This document shows, in pieces, positions 37,176 through 45,634 of a DNA stretch of 64,000 bases (its first letter is position 1; each line of letters opens with the position of its first letter). Made by a program: the position numbers and the translations under genes. This stretch comes from Bradyrhizobium cytisi (GTDB taxonomy: Bacteria; Pseudomonadota; Alphaproteobacteria; Rhizobiales; Xanthobacteraceae), in NCBI RefSeq assembly GCF_008123515.1, contig NZ_VSSR01000025.1, positions 124,001 to 188,000 of the forward strand, in the 5' to 3' direction. The notes under the pieces are model-generated. The model ran no database searches and was not told the DNA's origin. It saw only the letters and a program-made list of their open reading frames with translations.

Positions 37176-37288
37176 GACGGCTCAAAGAGCCACGTGTCTA
37201 TCGGCGCGAGACCGTGTTAACTTCTTCGGATTGCGGGGCCACATGACTGCTCTGGCATGTGGCAGATCGTTGGTGGAAGCACGACTTG

Positions 37289-37741
37289 ATGAACAAGACC
37301 AATCGCGTGCTGTTTCTCTGCACGGGAAACTACTATCGAAGCCGCTACGCCGAGGAGATTTTCAACCATCAGGCCGGGCTCGAAGGGCTGGGTTGGCACG
37401 CCTTCTCGCGCGCCGTCGCCGCAAAACTCTTTCCCGAGAACGTGGGGCCCATGTCGCCCTACACGCTGAATGCCTTGCAAGCGAAAGGCATCGCGCCGGG
37501 AGGCGCTGCGCGCGGTCCGGCGCTCTGCACGGTCGACGACTTTGCGCAAGCCGCGCTCGTGGTCGCGCTGAAGTATGCCGAGCATCGCCCCATGATCGAG
37601 CGTCGCTTTGCCGGCGTTGCCCATCGCGTCGAATACTGGAACGTGGACGATATCGAGTTCCTCGATCCGCCAACGGCGCTGGGCAAAATCGATGAGCTGG
37701 TTGGGCGGCTGATCGGGAGCCTGCAGAGCCGCCAGCGATAG
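37289..37741 (+). CDS. Low-molecular-weight protein tyrosine phosphatase-like protein
   Basis: 150 residues from ATG 37289. The P-loop CX5R(S/T) motif is C11 to R17 (LFLCTGNYYRS) at the very start of the domain, as in LMW-PTP and arsenate reductases. The general-acid aspartate is probably in FLDPPTALG near the C-terminus. It likely removes phosphate from tyrosine or acts on a related substrate. The last 87 bp of the gene are repeated at 40977-41063. Confidence 0.82.
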   Translation: MNKTNRVLFLCTGNYYRSRYAEEIFNHQAGLEGLGWHAFSRAVAAKLFPENVGPMSPYTLNALQAKGIAPGGAARGPALCTVDDFAQAALVVALKYAEHRPMIERRFAGVAHRVEYWNVDDIEFLDPPTALGKIDELVGRLIGSLQSRQR

Positions 37742-37767
37742 TGCGAATATCCGCGTTCATGCGCGCT

Positions 37768-38289
37768 TCAAAATGAAGAGCCCCCATGCATCATCTTCGG
37801 ATAGAGGTCGCCGAAGCCAGTGACGGAATCGCCGATGCTGTCGGTTCACACCAAGCCGAAGGGCGGCAGCGAAACGGATAGTGTCCCGTTGACGGTGGCG
37901 CCGTTGCGCCCGACGATCGCTGCCATCTGTACCGCCAACTGACCACCTAAAACCGGAGTTGCGAACGTGTAGCTCGGGACGAGCAATGCGAGGTCAGCAT
38001 CGGCTTTCAGGGTCGCATTCAAATTGACGTTCAGGTTCGGATTCAGGCTGCCGATCTGAAGTCCGCGGGAACGCGCGACATCGGCACCAGCACTGACCGA
38101 TGTATGATAATAAACCGTCGCGAACGCCCATCCCGGCTGCCCCGGCGCGGTCGCGAGACTGCCAAATATGCCCGGAAGCTAAAAACTGGTGCCGCTTTCA
38201 TCGGCCCTCGAAACCGTCGCGGTGGTCGAAAGAAAGCCGGCGCATAAAAGGGCGATGGCTGCGGGAGTTCGCAGCGGCAACTAATTCAT
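37768..38289 (-). pseudogene. SphA-family (phenol-degradation meta-pathway-like) outer-membrane protein, decayed and truncated
   Basis: Minus-strand translation gives a coherent signal peptide (AIALLCAGFLSTTATVSRAD) then LPGIFGSLATAPGQPGW, FATVYYHTSVSAGADVA, LNPNLNVNLNATLKADADLA and YTFATPVLGGQLAVQM, as in SphA/MetA-pathway outer-membrane channel-like proteins. In-frame stops occur at codon 3 (38281-38283), codon 37 (38179-38181) and codon 148 (37846-37848). The frame ends at 37768, only about half of the usual length. It lies 19 nt after the TAXI gene, so it was probably that operon's last gene. Confidence 0.75.
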
Positions 38290-38308
38290 AACGACTCCTC
38301 TGTGTCGC

Positions 38309-39646
38309 TCAGGCTACACAGGCCACTGCAGGTTTCTTCGCAAGCATCGCTCGTCGATCGTGGACCAAGCTCTCGAGCCTATGGGCGGCGACATTCAGCG
38401 TCGCGTCGTCCACCGCACTCTCGTCTCCGCGCGCTGCTTTGGCGCGTTGCGCGCTGAGGATACCGTCGATCTCTTCCTCGATGTCGGAGAGTTCGGCTTC
38501 GGTGCCGGCCTTTCGGATACGGCGCCCCAGCGCATAAAGGGAATCCAGCGGACCCTCGCTTTTCGGGCTCCCAAGTCCCAGGAATTTCCAGGCCGCGGCG
38601 AGGACGGTCGCAGCGCCTCCCAGGATCATCGGCGTGAGGTAAATCCAGTTGCCGTACTCATCCATGAAACTCTGTTGGGTGGCGTTGTAGACGGCCGCCG
38701 CCCCGGGGTGCAGCGGAAGGTAGGCATCCTGGTCGGTGCTGGGCGCTGTGATCTGCGCGAAAATCGGATCCTCGGCCAAAAGGTCCCTGCGGACGCTCAT
38801 GATCGTCTGGGTGAGCGTGGCGACCAGATCGGAACCAAGCTTCTTGTTCGCAACCAGATAGAGTGAAGTCCTCAAGGTTGTCAGGTCATCGTCCGGGACT
38901 GGCGGCGCTCCTCGCAGGGTGCCCTTTGGGACGTCGAAGCTCTCATAGGCACGCTCGGTTTCCGCGATTGCCGCGGCGGAATCGATCGCGATCAGGATCG
39001 GCAACGCTTTTGGCCCTTGCTGGGAGAAGCCTCGCACCAGTGACAAATATTTCTGGGCCAAAGGGATCACGACGAGCACTGCCGCAACCTCCTTGGACTG
39101 GATGGCTCGCCGGGCATCCGTCAAAGGGATATCCTTGAACACCTTCTGTCGATCCAGTCCGTATTCCTTGCTCAGCACATCGGCGATTTTGGCATTGGTG
39201 TCTCCGCCGATCACCCCGATGCGCCGGCCTTTCAATTTGTCGATGCTGTCGATGGTCGATCCCGGCGGAGCAACGATGAGGACGACCATGTGGCTCACGA
39301 CCACCACGGCTTTCGCTTGTGACAGGTCACCGACATCGCCGCGAACCACGGCAAGGTCCACCTTGCCGGCCGAAAACGCATTGGCCGCCTCGAGCGCCGT
39401 GCCGCTGTCGACAACCTTCAGCCGGACCGGCGCGTTGGTCGCGACGAGTCGGCTTGCCATGGCGGACATCATCTTGGCCGCTTCGCCATCAATGGAGCCG
39501 ACCGCCACGCTCAGGGTCACCGGGCGCGTGTAGTATCGATAAGCGAACAGGCTCGCGCCTGCCGCAAGACCAACTGCTCCGACCAGCAGGACAAAACGAA
39601 GCCAGAGCGGCAAATTCGGCGAAGTCATGCCTGTCATCCCAAACAC
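38309..39646 (-). CDS. TAXI-family TRAP transporter solute-binding protein with membrane anchors
   Basis: 445 residues. An N-terminal membrane helix (WLRFVLLVGAVGLAAGASLFAYRY, about 15-38) anchors a periplasmic substrate-binding domain (VTLSVAVGSIDGEAAKMMSAMASRL, then AVVRGDVGDLSQAKAVVVVSHMVVLIV and LKGRRIGVIGGDTN). A second helix near residues 340-358 leads to a cytoplasmic helical tail with Asp/Glu-rich coil. TRAP membrane subunits are absent nearby, so it may serve a distant partner or act as a sensor. It lies between the truncated formylglycine-enzyme gene and the SphA pseudogene, all leftward. Confidence 0.85.
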   Translation of the reverse strand: MFGMTGMTSPNLPLWLRFVLLVGAVGLAAGASLFAYRYYTRPVTLSVAVGSIDGEAAKMMSAMASRLVATNAPVRLKVVDSGTALEAANAFSAGKVDLAVVRGDVGDLSQAKAVVVVSHMVVLIVAPPGSTIDSIDKLKGRRIGVIGGDTNAKIADVLSKEYGLDRQKVFKDIPLTDARRAIQSKEVAAVLVVIPLAQKYLSLVRGFSQQGPKALPILIAIDSAAAIAETERAYESFDVPKGTLRGAPPVPDDDLTTLRTSLYLVANKKLGSDLVATLTQTIMSVRRDLLAEDPIFAQITAPSTDQDAYLPLHPGAAAVYNATQQSFMDEYGNWIYLTPMILGGAATVLAAAWKFLGLGSPKSEGPLDSLYALGRRIRKAGTEAELSDIEEEIDGILSAQRAKAARGDESAVDDATLNVAAHRLESLVHDRRAMLAKKPAVACVA

Positions 39647-39728
39647 GTCGATCGATTGCCGCCGCTACGCGGCTGACTTTCGTTGTGTCCTTTTTCACGG
39701 CCAGACGGTTTTCAGGCCATTGGGCGTC

Positions 39729-40169
39729 TCATTTTCCTTCAAACGCGAATACGCGCTTCCAGTCATTCTTCATGTCGACAATGGTCCAGCCCTCCGCCTG
39801 AGCGACATCGAGCGCCTTGTCGAGCTTGCCCACGGAAGAGTTGCGGTCGCGGAGATCGACGGGATGATCGGGTGGATTGAAAACGAGCGAACCCGCTTTC
39901 AGCATGTGGGGCAATGCACCCGGATAATCGTTCGGATCGGGAGCGATCTCGGCAAAGGTGACGTATCCCGTCACTTCAATGAATGCACGAAACTGCTGGT
40001 TCGTCACTGGCGTTCGATCGATCCGGAAGCTGTCGACCGCGACGCGATGGGCCGGCTTCTCCTCGGGATAATGCTTGTCCGATCCCATCCGGAACATGCC
40101 GCCGGGAACGAGCAGCATGTCGGCGTGTCGCTCAGCAACTGCCCACGTGCCTGCTTCGGAGAGACTCAT
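39729..40169 (-). pseudogene. Truncated formylglycine-generating-enzyme-like gene with an unrelated tail
   Basis: 146 residues from ATG 40169. Residues about 15-115 match the N-terminal third of the FGE/SUMF1 family: ADMLLVPGGMFRMGSDKHYPEEKPAHRV, then VDSFRIDRTPVTNQQFRAFIEVTGYVTFAE and SLVFNPPDHPVDLRD. Where the family continues with the catalytic cysteine region, the frame switches to about 35 residues (LDKALDVAQAEGWTIVDMKNDW and onward) that belong to no FGE I know. A full FGE has about 280-340 residues, so an internal deletion probably joined two genes. It cannot be a working FGE; the frame stays open. Confidence 0.65.
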
Positions 40170-40496
40170 GATACGCACAATCCTGCCAAGGCACACAAAA
40201 CTACGCTCGTCCTGACGGCGCGCCAGGAAGCGGCCGTCGATCAATCACATGGCCGGCGCCTCAATGCGCGCCAGACGTCAATTGAACATCGAAGAATGCT
40301 AGAGCGATTTGAATCATCGTCCGATAGACATCAATGGTCCGGACGATTGTCTGCTACCGCACATTGCGCCTAACACGCTGTGGAAGCAAGCATGTTTGTC
40401 CTCGCACTCACGCGTGCGGCGGTCAGTGGAAATTCCGCGTGTTGATTTAAATCAAACCGGACGGCCGAAGTTCGGAGCAGTCGCGATGCAGTACGA
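40170..40496. other. Intergenic stretch with an FNR/FixK box
   Basis: 327 bp without a recognisable gene, containing the palindromic site at 40442-40455. Nothing else was recognised. Confidence 0.4.
40442..40455. promoter_or_regulatory. FNR/FixK-type box
   Basis: TTGATTTAAATCAA is a perfect 14-bp palindrome equal to the FNR/FixK consensus (TTGAT-N4-ATCAA). It lies 273 bp upstream of the truncated formylglycine-enzyme gene on the minus strand, farther than usual, so the original target may have been lost. Confidence 0.55.
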
Positions 40497-40844
40497 TCAG
40501 TTCTTGGGAAGCTTTCGCGCAAATTGTTGATCCTGAAGACAGGTCAACAATTCGACGTAACTGGGCGGCATCGCATTGTCGTCTGCCTTCTCGCCAACGG
40601 CCACCGACATACACATAGCGCGGTCAGACGCCAAAAAACCCGGCCATTGGGTCTGAAGCTGATCCTTCGCCCGCTGCTCGTCGTCCACACACCGCTTGAT
40701 TGTTGCGGCCATACCGGCATTGGGATCGGAAGCCGACGCGCTGTCGACTTTGCAGCCCCGTTGAATGTTGAAGTTCGGCACGGTGTCGGCGACGTTGAAA
40801 ATCAGCGGCAACGTAAGCAATACTGTCGGGATGTGCGCGAACAT
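40497..40844 (-). CDS. Secreted small protein of unknown function
   Basis: 115 residues. An N-terminal hydrophobic stretch (HIPTVLLTLPLIFNVADT) acts as signal peptide or anchor. Three cysteines lie in IQRGCKVDSAS, TIKRCVDDEQRAKDQLQTQW and ELLTCLQDQQFARK, with a fourth in DRAMCMS. The pattern matches small periplasmic proteins common in Bradyrhizobium, with no assigned role. It is a single gene; the next sequence downstream holds the FixK box. Confidence 0.7.
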   Translation of the reverse strand: MFAHIPTVLLTLPLIFNVADTVPNFNIQRGCKVDSASASDPNAGMAATIKRCVDDEQRAKDQLQTQWPGFLASDRAMCMSVAVGEKADDNAMPPSYVELLTCLQDQQFARKLPKN

Positions 40845-40976
40845 TTTGGTCCTCCTCGCAAGAGTTAAGAGTCAGAGACCTCAATTTCACGTCGTCGTAC
40901 GAGCTGGCAGCGTGATCGACAGGACCCTACGCTTATGCGATCGCGAAACAATCGGATTCGTAAAATCAGTCCGGAG

Positions 40977-41063
40977 GAATTCCTCGATCCGCCAACGGCG
41001 CTGGGCGAAATCGATGAGCTGGTTGGGCGGCTGATCGGGAGCCTGCAGAGTCGCTCCCGATAG
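40977..41063 (+). pseudogene. Duplicated 3' end of the tyrosine-phosphatase gene
   Basis: These 87 bp match the last 87 bp of the phosphatase gene (37655-37741) with about six substitutions and keep the frame and stop (FLDPPTALGEIDELVGRL and onward). No upstream part of the gene is present. It marks a past duplication or rearrangement around the 37.7-41 kb segment. Confidence 0.85.
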
Positions 41064-41082
41064 ACAGCGCCCTGCCCCGCCG

Positions 41083-42099
41083 TCACACCGTCAGCATCGT
41101 CTTGATCGCGCGGCGCTGGTCCATCGCCTTGTAGCCTTCGGCAACCTGGTCGATCGGCAGCGTGAGATCGAACACCTTGCCCGGCTGAATCCGTCCATTG
41201 AGCACCCGATCCATGAGATCGGGCAGGAACCGCCGCACCGGAGCGGGACCGCCCAGCATGCGCCGCTGCCCGAAGAACAACGCCTGGCCATCGAAGGTCA
41301 CGCCATGGGGAACGCCGACATAGCCGATCGTGCCGCCCGGACGCGTGCATTCGAGCGCTTGTGACATGGCTTCCTGCGTGCCGACGCATTCGAGCACCGA
41401 GTCGGCACCGACGCCCCGGGTCAGCTCCTTGACGCGCGCGATGCCCTCGAGGCCGCGCTCGACGACGATATCGGTGGCGCCGAACTCCCGGGCCAGATCC
41501 TGCCGCGTCTTGTGGCGGCTCATGGCGATGATGCGCTCCGCGCCCATCTCTTTCGCTGCAAGCACACCCATGAGGCCGACCGCACCGTCGCCGACCACCG
41601 CGACCACGGAGCCTTGCTTCACATTCGCGGCGTCCGCGGCGTACCAGCCGGTCCCGAGCACGTCGGAGGTCGCAAGCAGATGCGGGATGAGATCGCGTCC
41701 CGGCATCTCGCTGGTCGCGACCAGCGTGCCATCAGCGAGCGCGACGCGCGCGTAAGGCGCCTGCGCGCCCGACATGAACTCACGCTGCTCGCACGACGAC
41801 TGGAAACCGAATTTGCAATGCGGGCAGGTATTGTCCGAAAGGCAGAACGAGCCGACGACGAACTGGCCGGGCTTGATCGTCCGCACCGCGCCGCCGATCT
41901 CGACGACCACGCCGCAATATTCATGCCCCATATGCGCAGGGCCCTCACTGGGCTGTAGTCCACGATAGGGCCAGAGATCGGAACCGCAGATGCAGGTGGC
42001 CGACAGCTTGATGATGGCATCGGTCGGGCGAATGATCCTGGGGTCGTCGACGCTTTCGTAGCGGACATCGCCGGGTCCGTAGAGGACGGTTGCCTTCAT
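41083..42099 (-). CDS. Zinc-dependent alcohol dehydrogenase
   Basis: 338 residues from ATG 42099 with GGAGA upstream; it overlaps the cupin stop by ATGA. It is a medium-chain dehydrogenase: catalytic zinc ligands in CICGSDLWPYRG and GHEYCGVVVEIG, structural zinc cysteines in CPHCKFGFQSSCEQ (three of the usual four are clearly spaced), and the NAD-binding motif VVGDGAVGLMGVLAAKEMGA. The substrate is not predictable. It is the last gene of MFS-cupin-ADH, controlled perhaps by the divergent LysR regulator. Confidence 0.92.
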   Translation of the reverse strand: MKATVLYGPGDVRYESVDDPRIIRPTDAIIKLSATCICGSDLWPYRGLQPSEGPAHMGHEYCGVVVEIGGAVRTIKPGQFVVGSFCLSDNTCPHCKFGFQSSCEQREFMSGAQAPYARVALADGTLVATSEMPGRDLIPHLLATSDVLGTGWYAADAANVKQGSVVAVVGDGAVGLMGVLAAKEMGAERIIAMSRHKTRQDLAREFGATDIVVERGLEGIARVKELTRGVGADSVLECVGTQEAMSQALECTRPGGTIGYVGVPHGVTFDGQALFFGQRRMLGGPAPVRRFLPDLMDRVLNGRIQPGKVFDLTLPIDQVAEGYKAMDQRRAIKTMLTV

Positions 42100-42515
42100 T
42101 GTTGGTCTCCGTTGGCGGCGGCCGCGCCATACTGTTCGTCTGTTACCTTTTCCATCCACGCGACCGGGCTGCCGTCGAGCGCTTCCTGGATGGCGATATG
42201 GCTCATGGCCGTGTTCGCTGACGCGCCATGCCAGTGCTTCTCGCCGGGCTCGAACGAGACCACGTCGCCCGGTCGGATGTCCTCGATCGGACCGCCCCAG
42301 CGCTGCACGTGGCCGCGGCCGGACGTGACGATCAGCGTCTGGCCGAAAGGATGCGTGTGCCATGCAGTGCGCGCGCCGGGCTCAAAGGTGACGTGATTGC
42401 CGGCGACGCGAGACGGATCGATGGCCGGAAACAAGGGATCGATACGGACCGTACCGGTGAAATACTCTGCCGGAGCCCGGACCGATGCCTGGGAGCCTGC
42501 TTGCCGGATTTGCAT
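42096..42515 (-). CDS. Cupin-domain protein
   Basis: 139 residues. A single cupin barrel with metal ligands in the two conserved motifs: HVTFEPGARTAWHTHPFGQTLIV and PGDVVSFEPGEKHWHGAS. The W/HTHP..GQ and KHWHG pattern matches the carboxymuconolactone/quercetin-like small cupins that often accompany dehydrogenases of the kind encoded next. It overlaps the ADH gene by 4 nt. Confidence 0.88.
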   Translation of the reverse strand: MQIRQAGSQASVRAPAEYFTGTVRIDPLFPAIDPSRVAGNHVTFEPGARTAWHTHPFGQTLIVTSGRGHVQRWGGPIEDIRPGDVVSFEPGEKHWHGASANTAMSHIAIQEALDGSPVAWMEKVTDEQYGAAAANGDQQ

Positions 42516-42565
42516 GTTGTGTCTCCGTTGCTGTCAGTGTTTCAAACATTGCGCGCGAAGCCGCG

Positions 42566-43780
42566 TCACAAGGCACAAGCCGCGCATTGCGAGTTGGTTC
42601 TTGCTCTCCGACGAAAGATTCCAAACAGGATGACCGAGGACGAGAGCGCGAGGATGACGGCGCTGAACAGAAAGGTGGCGCGATAACCGCCACCGTCGAA
42701 CAGCACGCCGCCGCCGGCGGCTCCGATCGTGATGGCAAACTGAACCACCGCGACCATCAAGCCTCCACCTGCTTCCGCGTCGTCAGGCAATGCGCTGCTC
42801 AGCCACGTCCACCAGCCGACGGGCGCCGCCGTACCGACGAAGCCCCACAGGAACATCAGTGCAGCCGTTGCGCCGAGTGAGGAACCATAAGCCGTCAATG
42901 CGACCGCCACGACGGCCATTGCGAACGGCATCAAGACGAGAGACGAATAAAGGCGCTGGCGGATGACGAGCCCAATCAGTGACGTGCCGACAAGACCGGC
43001 CACGCCCATGACGAGCAGCAGAACCGAAATGGTCGTGGCGTCGACGCGCGTCACCATTTCGAAGAACGGCCGCAGATAGGTGAAGAGTGAGAACTGCCCG
43101 AGGAAGAACAGCGCCGCTGCGAGCATGCCGTAGGGAACTTCAGGGCGGCGCAGAACCTTGAACGCCGCCGCCGCGCTTGCCCGCTGCTGACTCGGCATGC
43201 GCGGCAACGTGAAGAATTGCCAAAGCAGGGTCATCGCTGCAATCGGCACGACGCAAAAGAACGCGCCGCGCCAACCGATGTACTGGCCGAGCAAGCTGCC
43301 GAGAGGCGCGGCAATCGTCGTCGCGAGGGCATTGCCGCCATTGAGAAGCGCAAGTGCACGCGGCACATCCTTGTCCGGCGCGAGGCGGATCATCGTCGCG
43401 GCGGACATCGACCAGAAGCCACCGACGGCCATGCCGACCAGCGCGCGTCCGACCATGAAGACCGCATAACTGGGCGCAAAAGCAACGAGGATGCCGGAGA
43501 CGAGGGTGATGCCGGTCAGCCACAACAAGACGGACCGACGATCGACACCGCGCGTCGCGGCCGAGATGAAGAGACTGGTGAGGATCGCGAACAGGCCGGA
43601 TACGGAAATGGCTTGCCCCGCCTGGCCTTCGGTCAAATGCAGACTGTCCGCGATCGGCGTCAGCAGACTGACGGGCATCCATTCGGCTGCGACCAGCGTC
43701 GAGGCGCAGAGCGACAGTGCAAAAACTGCACTCCACGCGGCCACTGGCTGCATCGTCTTCTGATTTGTCGTGACGTCCAT
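42566..43780 (-). CDS. MFS transporter (drug/sugar efflux type)
   Basis: 404 residues from ATG 43780; a longer in-frame start adds an Arg/Cys-rich leader. Twelve hydrophobic segments are visible. The A-type loop motif between helices 2 and 3 is SAATRGVDRRSVLLW, and AVFMVGRALVGMAVGGFWSMSAA marks helices 4-5. This DHA1/AraJ-like group exports sugars or small drugs. It is the first gene of the leftward MFS-cupin-ADH operon. Confidence 0.9.
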   Translation of the reverse strand: MDVTTNQKTMQPVAAWSAVFALSLCASTLVAAEWMPVSLLTPIADSLHLTEGQAGQAISVSGLFAILTSLFISAATRGVDRRSVLLWLTGITLVSGILVAFAPSYAVFMVGRALVGMAVGGFWSMSAATMIRLAPDKDVPRALALLNGGNALATTIAAPLGSLLGQYIGWRGAFFCVVPIAAMTLLWQFFTLPRMPSQQRASAAAAFKVLRRPEVPYGMLAAALFFLGQFSLFTYLRPFFEMVTRVDATTISVLLLVMGVAGLVGTSLIGLVIRQRLYSSLVLMPFAMAVVAVALTAYGSSLGATAALMFLWGFVGTAAPVGWWTWLSSALPDDAEAGGGLMVAVVQFAITIGAAGGGVLFDGGGYRATFLFSAVILALSSSVILFGIFRRRARTNSQCAACAL

Positions 43781-43851
43781 CGGGGATCCATATGTCGCGA
43801 AGCGCCCACACCGGCGCTGGTCACGGCAACACATAGCGCCGCCGACGGCAT

Positions 43852-43886
43852 TCGATTAGCCGATATAATTTGCTTGCATTAATCGA
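43852..43886. promoter_or_regulatory. Possible LysR-regulator binding site
   Basis: Inverted arms TCGATTA (43852-43858) and TAATCGA (43880-43886) lie in the divergent region between the MFS and LysR genes, where LysR proteins usually bind. The site is an inference from position and symmetry. Confidence 0.4.
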
Positions 43887-43911
43887 TGTGAGCCATGAAT
43901 AGTGGCGGCCC

Positions 43912-44820
43912 ATGGCCGCTCAGGATTTCAACGATCTGCTGGCTTTCGTGGCTGTCGCCCGCGAGCGCAGCTTCACGAAGGCCGCCGCGAAACTGGGCGT
44001 CGTGCAGTCGACGCTGAGCCACACGATCAAGCGCCTGGAATCGCAGATGGGCCTGCGGCTTCTCACGCGCACGACACGAAGCGTCGGCCTGACCGAGGCC
44101 GGCGAGCGGCTCCAGCAATCGGTTGCGCCGCGCATCGAGGAGATCGAACGCGATATCGCCGCACTGATGTCCCTGCGCGACAAGCCGTCGGGCACTATCC
44201 GGATTACGCTCTCGGACCATGCCCTGGAAAAGGCCGTCTGGCCGAAGCTGGTGCCAGTCCTGACGAAATATCCCGACATCAAGGTCGAGTTCAGCCTCGA
44301 CACGGCCTTCCGCAACATCGTCGAGGACGGCTTCGATGCCGGCATCCGCCTCGGCGAGAGCGTCGAGAAGGACATGATCGCGGTGCGCATCGGTCCGGAC
44401 TGGCGGCTCGTCGCGGTCGCCTCGCCCGCCTATCTGAAAGAGCATCCGAAGCCGAAGCATCCACAGGACCTCCTGAAGCATGTCTGCATCAAGCGGCGCG
44501 CGGCGGCCGGCGGTCATTATGTATGGGAGTTCGCCAAGAAAGGTCCCGACCTCCGGGTGCGGGTCGAGGGGCAACTGACCTTCAACGACTCCCGCGCCAT
44601 GATCGAAGCCGCAATCAAAGGCTTCGGCATCGCCTATCTTCCCGAAGATATGGTGACGCGGCACGTCCGGTCCGGCGAGCTCGTCATCGTGCTCGACGAC
44701 TGGTCGCCGAAATTCGACGGCTATTACATCTACTATCCGACCTCACGGCAGAACTCGGCTGCATTCAAGGTGATCGTCGACGCGCTCCGCTACAACGAAG
44801 CGCGAAGAAAGCGCGGCTAG
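43912..44820 (+). CDS. LysR-family transcriptional regulator
   Basis: 302 residues. The N-terminal winged helix is clear (FNDLLAFVAVARERSFTKAAAKLGVVQSTLSHTIKRLESQMGLRLLTRTTRSVGLTEAGERL). The C-terminal effector domain starts near residue 90 (GTIRITLSDHALEKAVWPKLVPVL) and ends with IAYLPEDMVTRHVRSGELVIVLDDW. It diverges from the MFS-cupin-ADH operon, its likely target. The inducer is unknown. Confidence 0.93.
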   Translation: MAAQDFNDLLAFVAVARERSFTKAAAKLGVVQSTLSHTIKRLESQMGLRLLTRTTRSVGLTEAGERLQQSVAPRIEEIERDIAALMSLRDKPSGTIRITLSDHALEKAVWPKLVPVLTKYPDIKVEFSLDTAFRNIVEDGFDAGIRLGESVEKDMIAVRIGPDWRLVAVASPAYLKEHPKPKHPQDLLKHVCIKRRAAAGGHYVWEFAKKGPDLRVRVEGQLTFNDSRAMIEAAIKGFGIAYLPEDMVTRHVRSGELVIVLDDWSPKFDGYYIYYPTSRQNSAAFKVIVDALRYNEARRKRG

Positions 44821-44845
44821 TCGCGCTGATGTGCGTCCAAACGAA

Positions 44846-44871
44846 AAGCCCCGGCACGAGGGCCGAGGCTT
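44846..44871 (-). terminator. Weak intrinsic terminator
   Basis: A 9-bp stem with one mismatch (44846-44854 with 44863-44871) followed on the minus strand by TTTT. It lies between the convergent LysR and P-loop kinase genes. Confidence 0.5.
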
Positions 44872-44990
44872 GCGATGCAGTCCGCGTACATCCGGCGAAC
44901 CAATCGTCACGTGGGAGACTAGCAACGGATTTTGAACGGATGATGACGGGGTTGGCGCGGACAAAATGTCGCTGTGGGGCGGAACCCAGC

Positions 44991-45509
44991 TCAACCGGTT
45001 TCGTCGCGAAGATAGATCTCCATCCGTTCGAGCAGATGATCGATCGAATCACTGGCGGTATCGAGCACCAGATGGTCGCGATCCCATGGTTCATAATGGC
45101 GACTGACGATGTCGTGCCAGCTCGGCAGCTTGAGGCCGGCGATGTCGGACGTGCGCGCTTCCGCGCGCTGCCGGTGCAGAGCCACGTCGCTGCAGATCAC
45201 TTCGATCTCGGCGATGCGCGCCGATGCTTGCAGGGCCGTTTGCCGCCAGCCATCGCGGCTTGCCGGCACCGGATTGACGCAATCCGCGACCACCACGCGG
45301 TCGAGCCGCAGGTTCTCGGCCGCCAGTGCATTGGCGATGACGTAGCCCATCTGGCCGACGTCATGGCCCGCCGCGCGCAGCGTCTGCTCGATCGCATCGA
45401 CGCGGATATAGGTCGCAGCAAACCGTCTCGTCAGCTCGCGTGAGAGCGTGGTCTTCCCGGTGCCGGGAAGGCCGCCGAAAACGATGAGGGTGGGTTGCCG
45501 GCTTGCCAT
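44991..45509 (-). CDS. P-loop ATPase/kinase (zeta-toxin/shikimate-kinase-like)
   Basis: 172 residues. Walker A is GLPGTGKTT (about 13-21). RVDAIEQTLRA follows as a substrate-side helix, and VVVADCVNPVPASRDGW is the Walker B region; a lid region RQRAEARTSDIAG is visible. The AAA_33 fold covers small-molecule kinases. It is a single gene, so the substrate is unknown. Confidence 0.85.
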   Translation of the reverse strand: MASRQPTLIVFGGLPGTGKTTLSRELTRRFAATYIRVDAIEQTLRAAGHDVGQMGYVIANALAAENLRLDRVVVADCVNPVPASRDGWRQTALQASARIAEIEVICSDVALHRQRAEARTSDIAGLKLPSWHDIVSRHYEPWDRDHLVLDTASDSIDHLLERMEIYLRDETG

Positions 45510-45634
45510 GCCTCATCATCCATCGGCATGCTGCGGCCTGCAATGGGCGACGCAGAGCAACGGTCTCAAAGAAAGCAAAGCCCACGGCGGCATGATTCCA
45601 ACCCGTTGTGCCATGCCTTTTTCGGCTACAACGT

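Noticed and set aside
41969..42130. Alternative upstream start for the alcohol dehydrogenase
   Set aside because: The extended frame overlaps the cupin gene; ATG 42099 has a ribosome site and begins the conserved family sequence.
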